Origin: Planococcus citri
Taxonomy: Eukaryota; Arthropoda; Insecta; Hemiptera; Pseudococcidae
Direction: 5' to 3'
Length of the DNA stretch: 64,000 nucleotides
Assembly (NCBI RefSeq): GCF_950023065.1
Contig: NC_088678.1
Location: 20,202,580-20,266,579 of the forward strand
The first letter of the stretch is position 1. Each line of letters starts with the position of its first letter. Shown here piece by piece: positions 25,201 through 40,200 of the stretch. Made by a program: the position numbers and the translations under genes. Under the pieces are notes generated by a model. It saw nothing but the letters and a program-made list of their open reading frames with translations, was not told the DNA's origin and ran no database searches.

Positions 25201-28200
25201 CCGAAAAGTGAACATAGTCAACAAATTCAATAAATGTAAAAAGGTTCAAAATTGGCAAAAACCGCACAAAATATCAAAAAAATTAAGAAACAAACCGTAA
25301 AAGTCAAGTTGATAAAATGTCATGATAGGTGCATAAAATATTGAAAAACACAAGAAAATATCGTAAAAAATGTTTAAAATTGAATGTCAAAAAATGAGTC
25401 AAATGTGGCAGAAAATTTCTCAAAATTGCATAAAAATGAAAAAAATATTCAAAAATATGGTACCAATTTTGATAAAAATCCACGACAATTGTAATAATTA
25501 AAAAAAAAAAAAAAAATCAAAAAAATTCAGTAAAAATTTTGAAAAACGCATGAAATATGATTCCAAAAATACCAAAAAATTGTTAAAAATTGCACAAAAA
25601 TGAAAAAAACATCACTAAAATTGGGAAAAACAAAGTAAAAATAACGAAATAATCCAAAAAATTGCAAGAAACTCTGGAAAACTCGAAGAAAACTGGCCAA
25701 AATTTTCAAAAATGTGAAAAATTGAATACCTATTTAAAGTACCAAAGTTAATAAAATTGCATAAATTATCACAAAAAAAATTGTTCAAAATTCACGAAAA
25801 CCTCGAAAAATTTGCTTCAAAATCATAAAAATTAACTGTTGCAAAATTCAATAAAACTCAATTGAAATATCGTAAAATTTTGTTTTGAAAGCCACAACAT
25901 TTGATAGGTATTTTTATCAATTTTTCGAGTACAATTTTAAAAAATGTTATCCTTATTGAATTTCTATATTTAAAATTTCCCTATAGGACTCAAAGCTCCC
26001 CCCCCCTCCTACTCCTTCAGACAGGGGAAAAACCGAACCCAAAATTTTTCAATATCACAAAGGGGGCATCAAAATGAAAATCAGGGTGGATCGGGAAAAA
26101 AATTCTGCGGATTTTGGCCAAATTCACCAAAACCCTACATTTTGAGTTGAAAATCACTCAGGAAATTTTTTTTAGCTCCGGAGATGCCCCTGAAGAGGAG
26201 AAATGGACCCTCAAAGAGATAACATTTTTGCAAAAATCGTGGTTTCATTGCTCCTGTCACTGCCAACCTGTTTTGTGAAAAATGGCTTAGTCCTAAATGA
26301 AAGTACGGCTAGAAAATTGGCATCACTGCGTTCAAAAATATTTCCCCAGGCTTAAGAACGATATCTTTTAAGGTTCGTCTGCCCCATGGTCTTTTTCATC
26401 TTTGAAAATTTTGAACCATAGAAAAACAAACAAGAGTTGCACGAGGCAAGACCAATATTCTCGTCGATTTAATTTTTTACCCTTTTAAAATTCACCCACG
26501 CCACGTCACACGTGCATAATTAATGCTGCATTCGAACAAATTTTTAATTTCACTTATTGCTTAGTACTTTTGATCGTACCTACCAAAAAATTCATCTTTC
26601 GTACACCTACACATCTCAAACTCCACAAATTCACTGGACCAAAATATGCGTGAAGCCTACAACAGCGCAACCTACACACCTCCGCATCTTTCTCCCCATA
26701 TTTTCTTTCTACTGCGACCAAAAAAGAAAGAAAAAAACCACCAACTACTAAGTATGCTTACATAGAACCCACCCCTCAGCTCTTATCGTCTTACAGTACG
26801 CTTATATCAACAAAATACGCTCAACTTTCAGACTCGAAGGTGTAATATTTTTCAATGAAGTCGCGAGCGGGCGCCCACTGCACTAGGTAGGTTTGCATAT
26901 TTTATGGGCACCGAACTTGCCAAGTTATAGTTATACTCTGGAAGCAGCACGCGCATCCGGATATGATAAAAGTAGCGGCGTAATTACGTGTTAATAATAC
27001 TAATCTTCTGTTAGCATCGTCGTGTTCGTCGTCATGCTCCTATGTTTCTCGCATCTTTCGCCTCCTTCTGCACTGCTTTCGTAAGTTGTCGTCGTATTTC
27101 GCTATATGGTAACACGAGTGTGCTGTACTAACTCACTCTGTCTCTCAAGTCTCTTAAGCCCTCGTGTCACATGACTCCTTCTACGCGACATTTTCGAGCC
27201 TGAATTTTCCAAATTAGTACATCTTCGTTTTTGACGTTTGGGGAAAAAATTGAAATCGACTTGAAATGTTAATTAGAACCTAGAATGCTCAACTTTAAAT
27301 GTATCATTCTGAACCGGAAAACACAAAACTAAATTACCTACATGACTAATTTATTATAACTTGTATGTAGGTACAGTTAACTCATTTATTGTAAAAAGAG
27401 AAGCTGAGTTCTTCGTGGCAGAGGGAAGGAGAATGTTAGGAATTATGCATTACCTCATGGGCAGAATTTCAATTCAAAAGCATTCTTTATTTTGGAATTT
27501 GGAACTACGTAGCAGAAAAGGGGCACTTATTATCGAAAGGAAGTACAACTTTTTAATATAATCTTCTATTCGCTCACATTAAATTACACAATCATCGAGT
27601 GTATTTAGGCAAAGAATGTATAGTTTTTGCAAACGAGACGACAGAGAAAACACAAGACACTTGAGGGATTTGCACAGCCGATGTTTCTCGCGTGGAAAAT
27701 TTCCAGTTCGTGTAATTCCCTCAGGTGACAAAATCGACGAACGGATTCCACGCGTTGAATCGATGAAAAGGCCTGAAAGGTATACGAAGATGAAATTTTT
27801 AGCACCGGTGTGTGCGACAATATTGCGAAAGACCGAGGAATTTGCCAAAGATGAAAAATTCATCGGATTTTTATCACTTTTTTTTGTGAAAATGGAAGAG
27901 AGAAATTCAGGGGGGAAAAGATTGGTAACACTGATTCAAATTTTTGTACGAATTTTGCGAAGTTTTTGCTTGAAGAAAAGATTATGGTGAAAAAAATGTA
28001 AAAGAATCGAAAATCCCTGGACGAGAAAAAAATTCTCTCTCTGAGTCCATAATTCTGAAAATTTCTGCACCAAATCGTTCGCGAACGACAATTTATAATC
28101 AATTATTCATTTTAAAAAGTCATTAGAAAAAGATTCTCTCGTCAATTTATTCAAATCAAACATCGTTCAATGCACTATCTAGGAAGTAAATCTTGAAAGA

Positions 28201-31200
28201 AATTGAACCTGAAGAGGTTTTCGAATCAGTCGCGAACGAGTTTTTTCAACGATCTCCAACATTCAAAAAAATCTTTCAATCAGATCTTTGAAAGTGATTC
28301 ACTTCTAATCTTATCACTCTCGAAAATGAAAAAAAAATCCACCATGGGCAAATTCGTTCGCGAACGACTAATCAGCTGATTGAATCATCAAAGACTGGTG
28401 TTTCCTGATGAAGCACCATTCCACTAAAACGTCCTAAACATCCTATTAAGTAATAATCAGAATCGATTCACACCTATGAAGTAAAATCTCAACGAAAACG
28501 ATTCATCGTTCAATTCGAATGAATCATTAATCATTCGCGAACGATTTCAAGTACGTACATCGAATCAACAAAAGTGTCACATGAGTCATGACTCATTTCA
28601 AAAATGAATGAAAAGTGTTAAAAAATATCCTTAAATATTGATAACGAATCAGCTCGTTCACGAACGATTCGTTACAAACGTTTTTTGACGTTCGCGAACG
28701 ATTCGCTCGTTTAATAACGAAAACAAGATTCGTTGTTGAAAAGAAAAGTGGGTTACCTTAAACAGTCAGTTTTCAATATTTTCACTATTCAAATTTTCAC
28801 AAGTTCAAACAGTACCTAATGAAAAAAAGTCGTTCGCGAACGAATCATTATTTCCTTAAACATGTTTTCACTCAAAAATACTCCATAACCAGTCAGAAGT
28901 AGAGGTGCGAAATTAAACAAGATAAATTCTTCCGGAATTTCGCGCACCAAAATTTCGTTTATGAACGATGCATTTTTTCAACTATTTATTGTCGTTCACG
29001 AACGACGTTGTTGAAAGATTCGCGTCACGAAAATTAATAATACTGAAAAATCAGGGGAAAAATCATAAATAAGGACTTGGTGGAAAATGATAGATTTCGT
29101 TCACTAATTTCAACTTTGTATGACTTAATTTGATATGCATCTCGAAAAACGTTCGCGAACGATTCTTTTCTATAACTTGCCCGACGAGATTTGAAAACAG
29201 TTGTTATTAAACATACGTATTTCCACGCATTTTTATTTTCCCAGAATCGACCTAGTGCCATGAAACAAATTTCAATTCAAAATGAAAAAAATCGTTCGCG
29301 AACGATTCACTTCAAAAATGAACACAGACGTTTACATGATATGATACCCATTTAAACGATTCGATTGATTCACATTGAACGAAAAGAAATATTGGAAAAA
29401 TCAATGTCAAGAAAATGTTTCATCGATTCCAAATTCAAATCAAGAAGATGTCGTTCGCGAATGATTCACTTTCAAACTTGCTAATGTTCATTCATACCTA
29501 TTTAGTAACGAATTTCTTGAAAAAATTTCCATTGATTCTTTTAGTACGAAAATTCTTAATGACAATGACAACAAAAAATTTCCAAATAAAAATAAACGAG
29601 AGAGTTCGCGAACGATTCTTTTCATAAACCAAAGAAGACATTCTCAACTGAATCATTTGGACAATTTATCCACATGACATGAAAAAAAAAATCGTCGACA
29701 AAATTAACTTCTTTTATCATTTTTCTACAAATTCGAATTTTTGAAAAGTCGTTCGTGAACGATTCATTTTCAGACATGGCAACGTTCCTGTGTTCGTTAC
29801 CTATTTCTTGGAAAAATTGCTTGTAATTTTTTTTTTTTTGCAGAGATATTCATAATGACAAAATGAACCACTCACGCATCAAAATAGACGAAACCGTTCG
29901 CGAACGATTCACTTAAGCAACCAAAACATACGTTCTCGAGAGAATCATTTGAAAAATTCATCCACATCGCTTGAATAAAAAGTATCAGAAAACTTGACTT
30001 TTTAACAAATTTCTTGAAAAGGAAAATTTTCAAAAAGAGTCGTTCGCGAATGATTCATATTTAAACTTGCCAACGTTCGTTCGTTCGTGTTTGTTGGTGA
30101 TTTTTCGAAAAATTTTAGCATTTTTTTTTTTAGAGAAAAGATTCATATTTGATAATTGTAATGAACAACTTCCACATCAAAATAGACTAAACCGTTCGCG
30201 AACGATTCACTTCAGCAACCAAAATAGACGTTCTTGAGTGATTCATTTGAAAAATTCATCCACATCACTTGAATAAAATAATCAGAAAACTTGACTCGTC
30301 AATTTTCTTGGAAACAGGAATTTTCAAAAAGAGTCGTTCGCGAATGATTCATTTCTAAACTTGTCAACATTCGCGTTTTTTCGTGATTTTTTCGAAAAAT
30401 TTTTAGCAATTTTTTTTTATAGAAGAAAAAATGAAAAATTCATATTTGATAATGGTAGTGAACAACTTCCACATCAAAATAGACCAAACCGTTCGCGAAC
30501 GATTCACTTCAAAAACTAAAGTAGACGTTCCCAAATGTTCTATTTTGAACCATTCAGCCCACATCACGAGAGAAAAATTATCAGAAAAATCAATGTCAAC
30601 AAATCCTAGCGAATTAAAATTTGAAAAAGTCGTTCGCGAACGATTCATTTCCAAACTTGCTGACGTTCTTTCGTTCGTTTGTTCACGATTCTAGAAAATT
30701 TTTATACAACAATTTTTTTATCAAAAGGTTTATAATTTTGTAACAAATAACTTTCAAATCAAAATGGACAAAGAAGTTCGCGAACGATTCACTTGGAATA
30801 TCAAAGTATAGAAGTTCACTGCGATTCATTTGAATGATTCATCCGCAAATATACGAAGAAAAAATTAGGAATGAAAATTTTTCAGGTTCGTTCACGAACG
30901 ATTCACTTCAAAAATAACAGAATGCGTTCGCATACGAATTCGATTCTTTCTTCGACAAATTCTACGCAAAAATTCCGAAACGTGGCCAAAATTGAACCAA
31001 CTTTTTATCGTTGCACATACTTAGTTGTTACAGATTTCTTTGAATATTCTCAGCCATTAATGCGAGAGTTTTGCCCCCCCCACCCTAAATTCAAGCGAAC
31101 TTTCAGAACGGAAAATTAAACCCCTCGTTCCCCTCCAAAGTCCAAAGAATACATCTTGTTCTATAGCGAAGAAAAGTCGAATTATTACCCCTCCCTCCCT

Positions 31201-34200
31201 CTCACTCTTCCGAATTCTTATACAATTTTCCGCGCGAAAATTCCATCTTCGTTAGGTAAAATCGCCCCGTCCCACTTCATCCAGTCGTCTTATATACCGA
31301 CGCAAGGTGGAAAATTGGTGAGGAGTTGGGGTGGGGGTCTGGGGGAGGGGGGAGAACCGTATCGTAATAAATTATACAAACGATATAGACGGAACGCATT
31401 ACACGAATTTAGACACGAGAACGGAGTGCGACAGAGATATACAAAGCGAATCCGCCAGAACGATGGAAGAACGTAAAGGGTATTCGCCGTTCAGACGCGG
31501 AGAAACCCTTTCGTTGTATTTCGCCGTCGCAGTGCTGTCCAAACTGGCAGCTGTTGAAATATTATAGTACGCGATACTCCGAAGTAACGTAAGTACGAGT
31601 AGTAACGTGTTAAGAAATAAAGAAAAAGAGGAAGAAGAAAGAAAAAAATTGGTAAAAACTCACGTCGTTCAGTTGGTCGATAACGGTCGGCGGCGTAACG
31701 GTACCCGAAGGTGGTGTACGCGTTTTTCTATCCTTTCGCATATCGTTCAAGCTATGCACATCGGCGACGTTGCTTTCGTCTTCGGAATCGCTGCTTCTGA
31801 AATCGAAGACCGTAGTTTCCGATGAGCTTCGATGCACATTAATACCGTTCCGTTCACTTCTGCTGAGCAATCTATGCACACATATACAGACCCGATGATA
31901 AGACAAAGGCCTCTACGCCTTTTTCGTTCAATTTTTTCCCAATAAAAAAAATCAAAAATCAAAATCCAAAACTACACCAAAAAAAATGAGGCGACCAAGG
32001 GCGGGTTACCCGTCGTATAAATTGCCCTGGAAATCTGGCTCGATTTCTCGATGATGCAAAAATACAATAAGGCATCGAGTAGGCAACTTATACGACAATA
32101 AAGCTTGATTGAAGCAATAAATTAGGAAAATGTTTTTGATAATGGAGGTGAATGCAGCAGAGGTGGCGCGAGTGGCGTCTACGAGTACTGCAAATACACA
32201 CACAGACACACTGGGGATGATAGGCACACACGCAGGCTACATAGATTGGTCAACAGAAGCGTCAAAGCGATCACATCACTATATCGAACTAGTCACATTA
32301 CCTTTTACGAGGTGAGAATTGTTTGCCCAAATCAATGACCAGATTTGACGGCGACTCTGGAGATAAAAGATCACCTTCCGGATCGAAATTACTCGACGAT
32401 GTTCGAGTATTATTGACATGATGCGAATCTATAAAATCAAACAAAAATCATCGTATTAGAAATCTCACAACAAAAAGCCAAAAGGTAAAGCTCACCAAAC
32501 CAATAAGGGAGAAAAAGTGCATTATATATACCTGAACTACTGAATCCTTTGGCATTGGCGAATAATTTCGGACCGGATTCGAAATGAGATCTAGATTTCT
32601 TGTTGCTTTGAGCTTCTGGTAACTTAACAACGGTCGTGTTTGTTTCCGCGTTCACCTTATCTTTCGATTTATCCACAGGTGTGACCTAGAAAAAGGAGTG
32701 AGAAAAAAACCAACGTTAATAACGAGTAAGAAAAAATCCTGCGTCTAATTTACGAAGCACTGACAATGAAAGTAAACTTTTTCTCCTAATGTTTGACGGT
32801 GAAAAACTTTCACGAGAATGTTTACCGTAGTCGTTCTCTTGCAAATTTAAAAACAAAAGGAAAAGCCAGAACGTAATCGGGTTATTTTTTTATACCCTAC
32901 CTTGAGAACGAACGATGAGACGAGATAGTGAAAAATACGACCGAATTGAGGTATTTTTTCAATTTTTTCTTCGTTTCGTCGAGTTATTTATTTTATATAT
33001 TTATTTACGAGTGTTTCCATTCTCTTTTTTCTTATTTTTTAGAGTAGGTATCCGAGTATAGTAGAACCAACGTACTTTCGTTTTCATTTCTTGTTGTTTG
33101 TTTCACATCGAGATATACTTTTTGAAGTGATTCGATTAGCGAGTTAATTGTGTTTATTTTTATATTGATATTTTTTTCCCTCGTTCGCTTTGGTATTTTT
33201 TCTGCCTTTTTTTTTTTTTTTTGATAAATGTTTCAGTTAAAGAGTTGAATAGGTAATTTTTGATTCGTACCAGGTTTTTTTCCATTTTATAAATTAAGTA
33301 AGAGAAATAAAATATTCAAATTGAATCGGTATCGCGTTTACTTCCGTCAAGAATTTAAAATCACGTCATAATTTTTGTAACAAAAGAAAATGAATAAAAA
33401 ATGTTCCAAGGGAATCGTTTGTAAACGATTCATTTCTTCAAAGTAAATATTTGGTTCGCAAAAAGCACTACGGGTTACGAATTATTTATTTTTAATTGGC
33501 CTCGAGAAAACGACTTCTCTCAATTTTTAAATAGACTCCTGGCTCGTCGAAAAAAAAGGTACTCATTCGGTCGCGAATGATTCAGTTTTTGGTCAAACGG
33601 GTCATTTGCGAAAGATTTTTCAAATTTTTTCGTGTGGGGAAAACGAGTTGATTGTGAACGATGAATTTGTTTTTACTGCAAGAGAAGTAAGTAGATGATT
33701 CTGAGATCTATTTCGTTCGCGAACGATTCTTCACAAACGATTCATTATTCAATAGCAAACGATTCTTCGGATTGATCATACGAAAAATATCAAGCTCACA
33801 CGTTACTGATTAGTGAACAACAGAACATCATCTCCATATCGTTCGCGAACGATTTGTTGATGAAAATTCAACTCACTAGGGATTCGTTCGCGAACGACTC
33901 ATCTAAAATCGATTTTTCTTCAAGTGAGTAGGAGTGATTCATCTGTTCATTTCAATTTTTTTTCATTCCACCAAGAAACATCATCACTGCTTCGTTCGCG
34001 AATGAATCATTTGTTGTCATGAAAGAATCGTTCGCGATACAATCATTTTTCAAACACAGAAAACATTTTTACGACGAATTCAATATTAGCCAACAATATA
34101 TGGAATTTTGAATCATTGAAACCAAACTTGCATCCAAATCGTTCGCGAACGAATCTTTCAAAATCACCTCTTTCCTAGATGAATCATACCTCCTCTAAAT

Positions 34201-37200
34201 GAGTAATTCATCTCATTAATTTTCTGGTCTAGGGACAAAATATCATCACTACTTCGCTAATGAATGATTCATTTGAAATGCGTCATAAAAGAATCGTTCG
34301 CGAACGATTTTTCTTTACAGATGATTCATTATCGATTTGCATTTGCAAAACGATTCTCCACCATCTCATATGATAATAATTAGTGAACAACGAAGCATCA
34401 TCACTTTTTCGTTCGCGAATGATTTGTTCGTTTTGATCAATATCAAACTCATAGCAGATTCGTTCGCGAACGATTCAATTTTTTTTAATCACAGAAAACA
34501 CTTTCACAACGACTTCAACTTTAGTGAACGATATATCGATTTTCGAACGTGGAAACCCAACTCACATCCAATTCGTTCGCGAACGATTCAAACAGAATCG
34601 GTATTTTTTTTTTTAGATAAATTTAAATATTAAACATTTTACAGGAGTCATTTTTCTGACTTTGCAAAAGGAAATCCCGCTACTTCGTTCGCGAACGATT
34701 CATTCGTTCGCGAACGATTCATTCGTTCGTTCTGATGAAAGAATCGTTCACAAACGATTCAGCCATTTCATAAAATCGGGAGTTCAACTTGTAACCAGTT
34801 TGTTTGTAACTGATGTATTCATTTTTTCATAGCAAAAATGAGCCATGTGAGCAATTCGTTCGCGAACAATTCACCCAAATTCGATTCTTTTCTGGCTGAA
34901 TCAACACTATATTCTACAGGAGTAAAAGTAATCGAGCGATCTGTCTGAAAATTTTTCTGATTATTTCACAATGAAATATCATCACCGCTTCATTCGCGAA
35001 CGATTCATTTGTAGAACTTGTGGTTCCCTTTTGTGATTCAAGAATGATTAAATCGGTTGCAAACAAGCTGCTGCTTACTAGTTTATTTTCTGATATAATC
35101 ACTTTGAAAAATGATTGAATTGTTCGCAAACGATTCTTTTATTACAGAAAACAAACGAGTCGTTCGCGAACGACAAAATTTGATCCGATTTCTTCACCAT
35201 TTTTGATGTGAGTTGTCAATGGTTACTCTACTGACTACGTATGATTCGTTCATTCCGAATTACAAACATTTCATTCACAAATGATTTGACAACTCAAAAT
35301 GAATTACACGCCCAAATCGTTCGCGAACGAATTATTCAGACCTGATTTTTTTTCATCATTTTTAATAAACTTTTTTCGACCGATAAAAGAATTTCAGCCT
35401 ACTCGTTAAGAATAATTCGTTCGTACACTGCCACAAAAATTTCGTTCGCGAACGATTCGACCACTTTTCAAACATCGAAATCAATTGATTGCTACAAACA
35501 TAATTAATCTTAAAATTGATCGTTAAAAACGAATCACGTTCAAATCGTTTGCGAATGATTCGTTTTTTTCTGACATGAACATTTCGTTCGCGAACGATTC
35601 GAGTACTTTGTGAGTTTCCGAATCAATTTGGCAACCACACTCAAAACTGTCTGCAAACAGCATCTTTACAGCCAATCATTCATCGTTCGCGAACGATTTA
35701 CATGGAAAGTGACAAAAATTTCATCCATGACCCTATAAGCTGAATGAATGGAACATTCGAATCATTCCAAATAAGAATTCCCCCTTAAATTTCCCTTCGT
35801 TCATCTTATCTAACCAATAAGACGCTTTCTGTTTTGTGGGGGGGGGGATTGAAGAATCACCATATTTTACCTGTTTCAATTCAGCCTTCGTCCTAATCCT
35901 CGGATGAGCCAAAGCCGAAGCCATCAAAGCCGCACGAGACTGACCATCTTCATCGTCCGTCTTCTTATCAGCGACATTTTCCATCACTTCGAACTTATCG
36001 TTCGTAGCAACAGCAACATCAACACCTTCGCTCTTGCGCTTTCGTTCATTCATGAACTGGGCGTTATTAGACGAGTTGGCGTTTTGTATCGTCGAGAAAG
36101 CTTGGAAAGGTGGCAAAGGAGTTTGTTCGTGCTTCAGTTCGACTTTCTCGATAACTTTAAGATCTCTGGTTTCGAAGCTAGTTTTACTAAATTTAACAGC
36201 GTGATGATTCGGATACGCCGGATGCGAATCGGATCTCGGTGACTTGAACGTTTGCATGGCCGAATTAGCCGGAGCTCTTTGCTGCCCAGAGTACCACTGC
36301 GAATACGGATGAATCGGCAGCACAGGCAACTTATGCTGAGCTTTTTGCTGTTCCTGCAGGTACTGAGTGTTGGTATTACTAGTTGCTGTTGCGTACGAAG
36401 CAGCAGGTGGTGATGGGGTGGCACCGATAGGAGATCTATGATCGCGATCTCTTTCTAAATTCGTCCTCAGGACGCTATCTACTGCCGGCGGCTGAGGCGA
36501 AGGCGTAGCCTGAGGCAGGCGGCAATGCTGCGACGGAGATGCCACCGTCGAAGGCACAATATCACGGTAACTCTCGCTAGGGCTGGGGCTGGCAACGGCG
36601 CTGGGGCCGCTTTTCGATGCTTCTCGTTCTTGCTGCTCGCGCGCTTTCATCGTCGTGTAAGCATTCAGACGGTTCTCGATTTCTTTATTGATGTTATCTC
36701 GCCATCCGAGCGATACTCGAGGATTCTTTATTTGCGGAGGAGGTGGCGCCGGAGCTTCGACAGCTTTTCGTTTGCGCGAAGGTGTCGGAGAAAGAGCACT
36801 TGCTGGCAGAGGTGGTTTCGTTTGAGCATTGGTCAAGCTGGCGAAATTGCTGTAAGGTGGTAAGGAAGACGGCGACGACGATGTCTTCAATTTACCAGCG
36901 GCCATGTCGTTCGGGTGTTGGTAGAACTGGTGCGACGACGAGAACCGCATCGAGCTGACTTCGGCGTTAACCTGAGTCCGGTGTATTTGCTGTTCTTTCT
37001 CGATGGTTACCGAAAAAGTGGTCTTTTCGCGCCGGTACTCCGATAATGGCGGATGAGCGAAGGCTACAGCTTTATCGTGGTGCTCCTGCATTTGCCCATT
37101 CCAGTAAGGAGTCGCCACTTCGGGCGTGTAAACGACCGGAGAAGCGTTAGGAGGCAGCTGCGATGGCGAAGGGTAATGTGACGCACGCTGGTGAGTGACG

Positions 37201-40200
37201 CTGAACGCGGCAGCAGCTGCAGCTGCGGCGGCTGCCGCAGCCGCGGCCGCCGAAGCAGCCACAGATGACGACGACGACGAGCTGGAATGTGAGCGAATAT
37301 TCGGTAACGAGACGGCAGCTGTGGCCGAAGTCGCCGAAGCCGCGTACGGTAACTGGGCCAGATGACTGGCCGGAAGTGCGCCAGGAGGCCGCATCGGAGG
37401 ACCATGTTCGCGTTGCGCGTAACCGGCTGGGGCAGTGTTTGGTTGCATATGATGATGAGGATGATGCGCATGCGGATGCGGCTGATGGTGATGGTGATGG
37501 TTGTACAGGGCGGCCATACTTTCGGCATCGTCGTGCGCCGTCGAGTCAGCAGACTGCCGGATTGTCTTGACTGACAGGTCGAGCGGCGAGTCGCGCTTTG
37601 TAATGGCTGGCGACGCTTGCAAAGCGGTCGTTTCGATACGTCGGTTTACGTAGTATCGTACGTCAACCGGTTCGCTGCCGGCTGAAGCATTGCTGGCAAT
37701 GTTGTTGCTGATGGTATTGTTATTGGCGACGACGCCGCCGCCGTGTGGTTGGTTCGCGATCGCGCCACCACCTCCGCCTCCGATGGTTACTTTCTCCGAC
37801 GTCGACGTCCGAACTACGCTGCTCGCATGGTAACTGACCTGTAAAGTAAGACAGAATTAAAATAATGATTTGCAAGTGGATTCATGATCAAAATAGATAG
37901 TCCACACTTCCAGAGTCCAATGGGCAAAAAATGTTAGAATTTTTGAAATGGCTCGTAACAAAATGAAAATTTTGCAAGTGGATACTGGGCACTCCTCTTA
38001 CTCTGAATATCCAAAAAAATTCCAATGAGCTCATTCCACGCCCTTTGATCCAAAATTCTTAAACGTATTCGAATTTTTTTGGGAGGGGGCGTTTTTGAAA
38101 GAGCCTGAGATTGAATTTGGGCTATATAATTTCTGATATTTTTAAAATTGTCGTCCGTTGCATCAAAATGAGTTAAAATTTCAACAGAAAATCCAAAATT
38201 TATGTTAAAACCGTTTTTGAGCACTTTTGAGGAATTTCGAGTGCAAAATTGGGTCATGATTTTCGGGATTTTTAAAAAAATTCCATGCAAACAATCAAAA
38301 TTAGTAAGTGACAATTTTAGCAGAAAATAAAAAAATTTGACTTCAAATTTTTTTCAGTCTTTTAGAACAATTTGAACACATAAAATAGGTTAAGAATTGA
38401 AAATTCACAGGACTTCTGAGAAAAGTGTCCTAAAATTTCTCTAAATAAGTTAAAATTTTGCGAGAAGTTCAAATATTTCGACGAAAATGATTTAGGCCAA
38501 TATTTCCGAAAATTTTCGAGACAAAAATCATGCAACCGATCAAAATGAGTTGAAGTTTTTCAAAAAATTCAAAATATTTCCACAAAAATATTTTTTGATT
38601 TCTTTTCAACAACTTTTAATCCAAAATTAGGCCAATATTTCCAAAAATTTTCCAGAAAAAAATCATGCAACCGATCAAAATGAGTTGAAGTTTTTCAAAA
38701 AATTCAAAATATTTCCACAAAAATATTTTTTGATTTCTTTTCAACAACTTTTAATCCAAAATTAGGCCAATATTTCCAAAAATTTTCGAGAAAAAAATCA
38801 TGCAACCGATCAAAATTAGTTGAAATTTTTTGAGAAATTCAAATATTTCCAAAAAATGTTTTTGAGCATTTTTGAATCATTTTGAACTCAAAATTGGGTC
38901 ATGATTTTTGTCATTTATGAAGTTGTAAGGTGACTTATCACATTGAATTGGAATTTCGGAAGAGAATCAAAAATTTCAGTCAAATTTTTTCCGATTGTAC
39001 CATATTTAAAAAATTTTTGAGCACAAAACATAGTTTTGATTTTTTTGTGATTTTTGTAAAACTGCCACGTGAATTATCAAAACAGGTTAAAATTTCATTA
39101 AGAAATTCAAATTTTCTCCCATCATTTTTTAAGCATTTAGACCTAAAGTTGGGTCATAATTTCTGAGAATTTTGACAGTATATTATGCAACCTATCAAAA
39201 CTGCTCAAAATTTCGTGAAAAATTCGGATATTCCGATGGAAATGTTTTAAAGCATTTTTGTGAAGGATTTCTAGCTCAAAATTGGGTCAGTTTTTGAAAT
39301 TTTCGAAACGGTCACACAATTTACCAAAATGGGTTGAAAATTTTTGTTAGAAGTTTTTTTTTACAATTTTAGAAGAATTTTAAGGTCGAAAGATGTGTCA
39401 TGATTTCCTGAATTTTTTTTAAAAAAATTTCAATGCAACCAAATAAATCAGTTGAAATTTTGCAAAAAATTCAAATCTTTCTACAATAATATTTTTTTGG
39501 TCATTTTTAAAGAATTTTGAGATTTTTGAGGGTGTTGTGTGACTAATCAGAATTGGTCAAAACTTCGTGAAAAAATCAGATAGTATATTTTTCGACCATT
39601 TTTGAAGAATTTTGAGCTCAAAATTGGTCAAAATTTTGGTGAAAAATTAAAACTTTCGGACAAAACTTTTTTTGAGTACACTTGAAACAAATTTTACGCG
39701 AAAAGGAGGGGGAGGTCATGATTTCTGAAAGTTTTGAAAGTGTCAAAACTGGTCAAAATTTTACGAGAAGTACAGAAATTGTTATGAAAATGTTATTCAG
39801 CATTTTTGAAGTGTATGGAGCAGAAAATTAAGTCAAAGAAAGTGTCATAAAACTAATTAAAATTTCCAAGAAAATTATTTTTTCAGCATTTTTGAAGAAT
39901 TTGGGCCCCAAATTCGGTTCGATTTTTGGGATTTTTCAACGTGTTATGGATCCATCAAAATTGGTCAAAATTATTTTCAGCACAAAACGGTGTCTTGATT
40001 TTTCGTGATTTTTGAAAAACTGTCACGTGAATTATCAACACAGGTTAAAATTTCGTAAGAAATTCGAATTTTCATACGAAAATGCTTTACGATAATTTTT
40101 GGAGCATTCAGACCTAAAGTTGGGTCATAATTTCTGTTATTTTTAAAAGTACATAATATGCAACCTATCAAATGAAGGATTTCGAGCTCAAAATTGGGTC

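Noticed and set aside
31331..31567. A + strand frame in the CpG-richer segment near exon 6
   Set aside because: No splice sites or family similarity, and it overlaps another equally open frame.
37064..37570. Long frames on either strand overlapping BCOR exon 3
   Set aside because: Shadows of a GC-rich, repetitive coding exon; the phase-0 BCOR frame explains the region and joins its neighbours.
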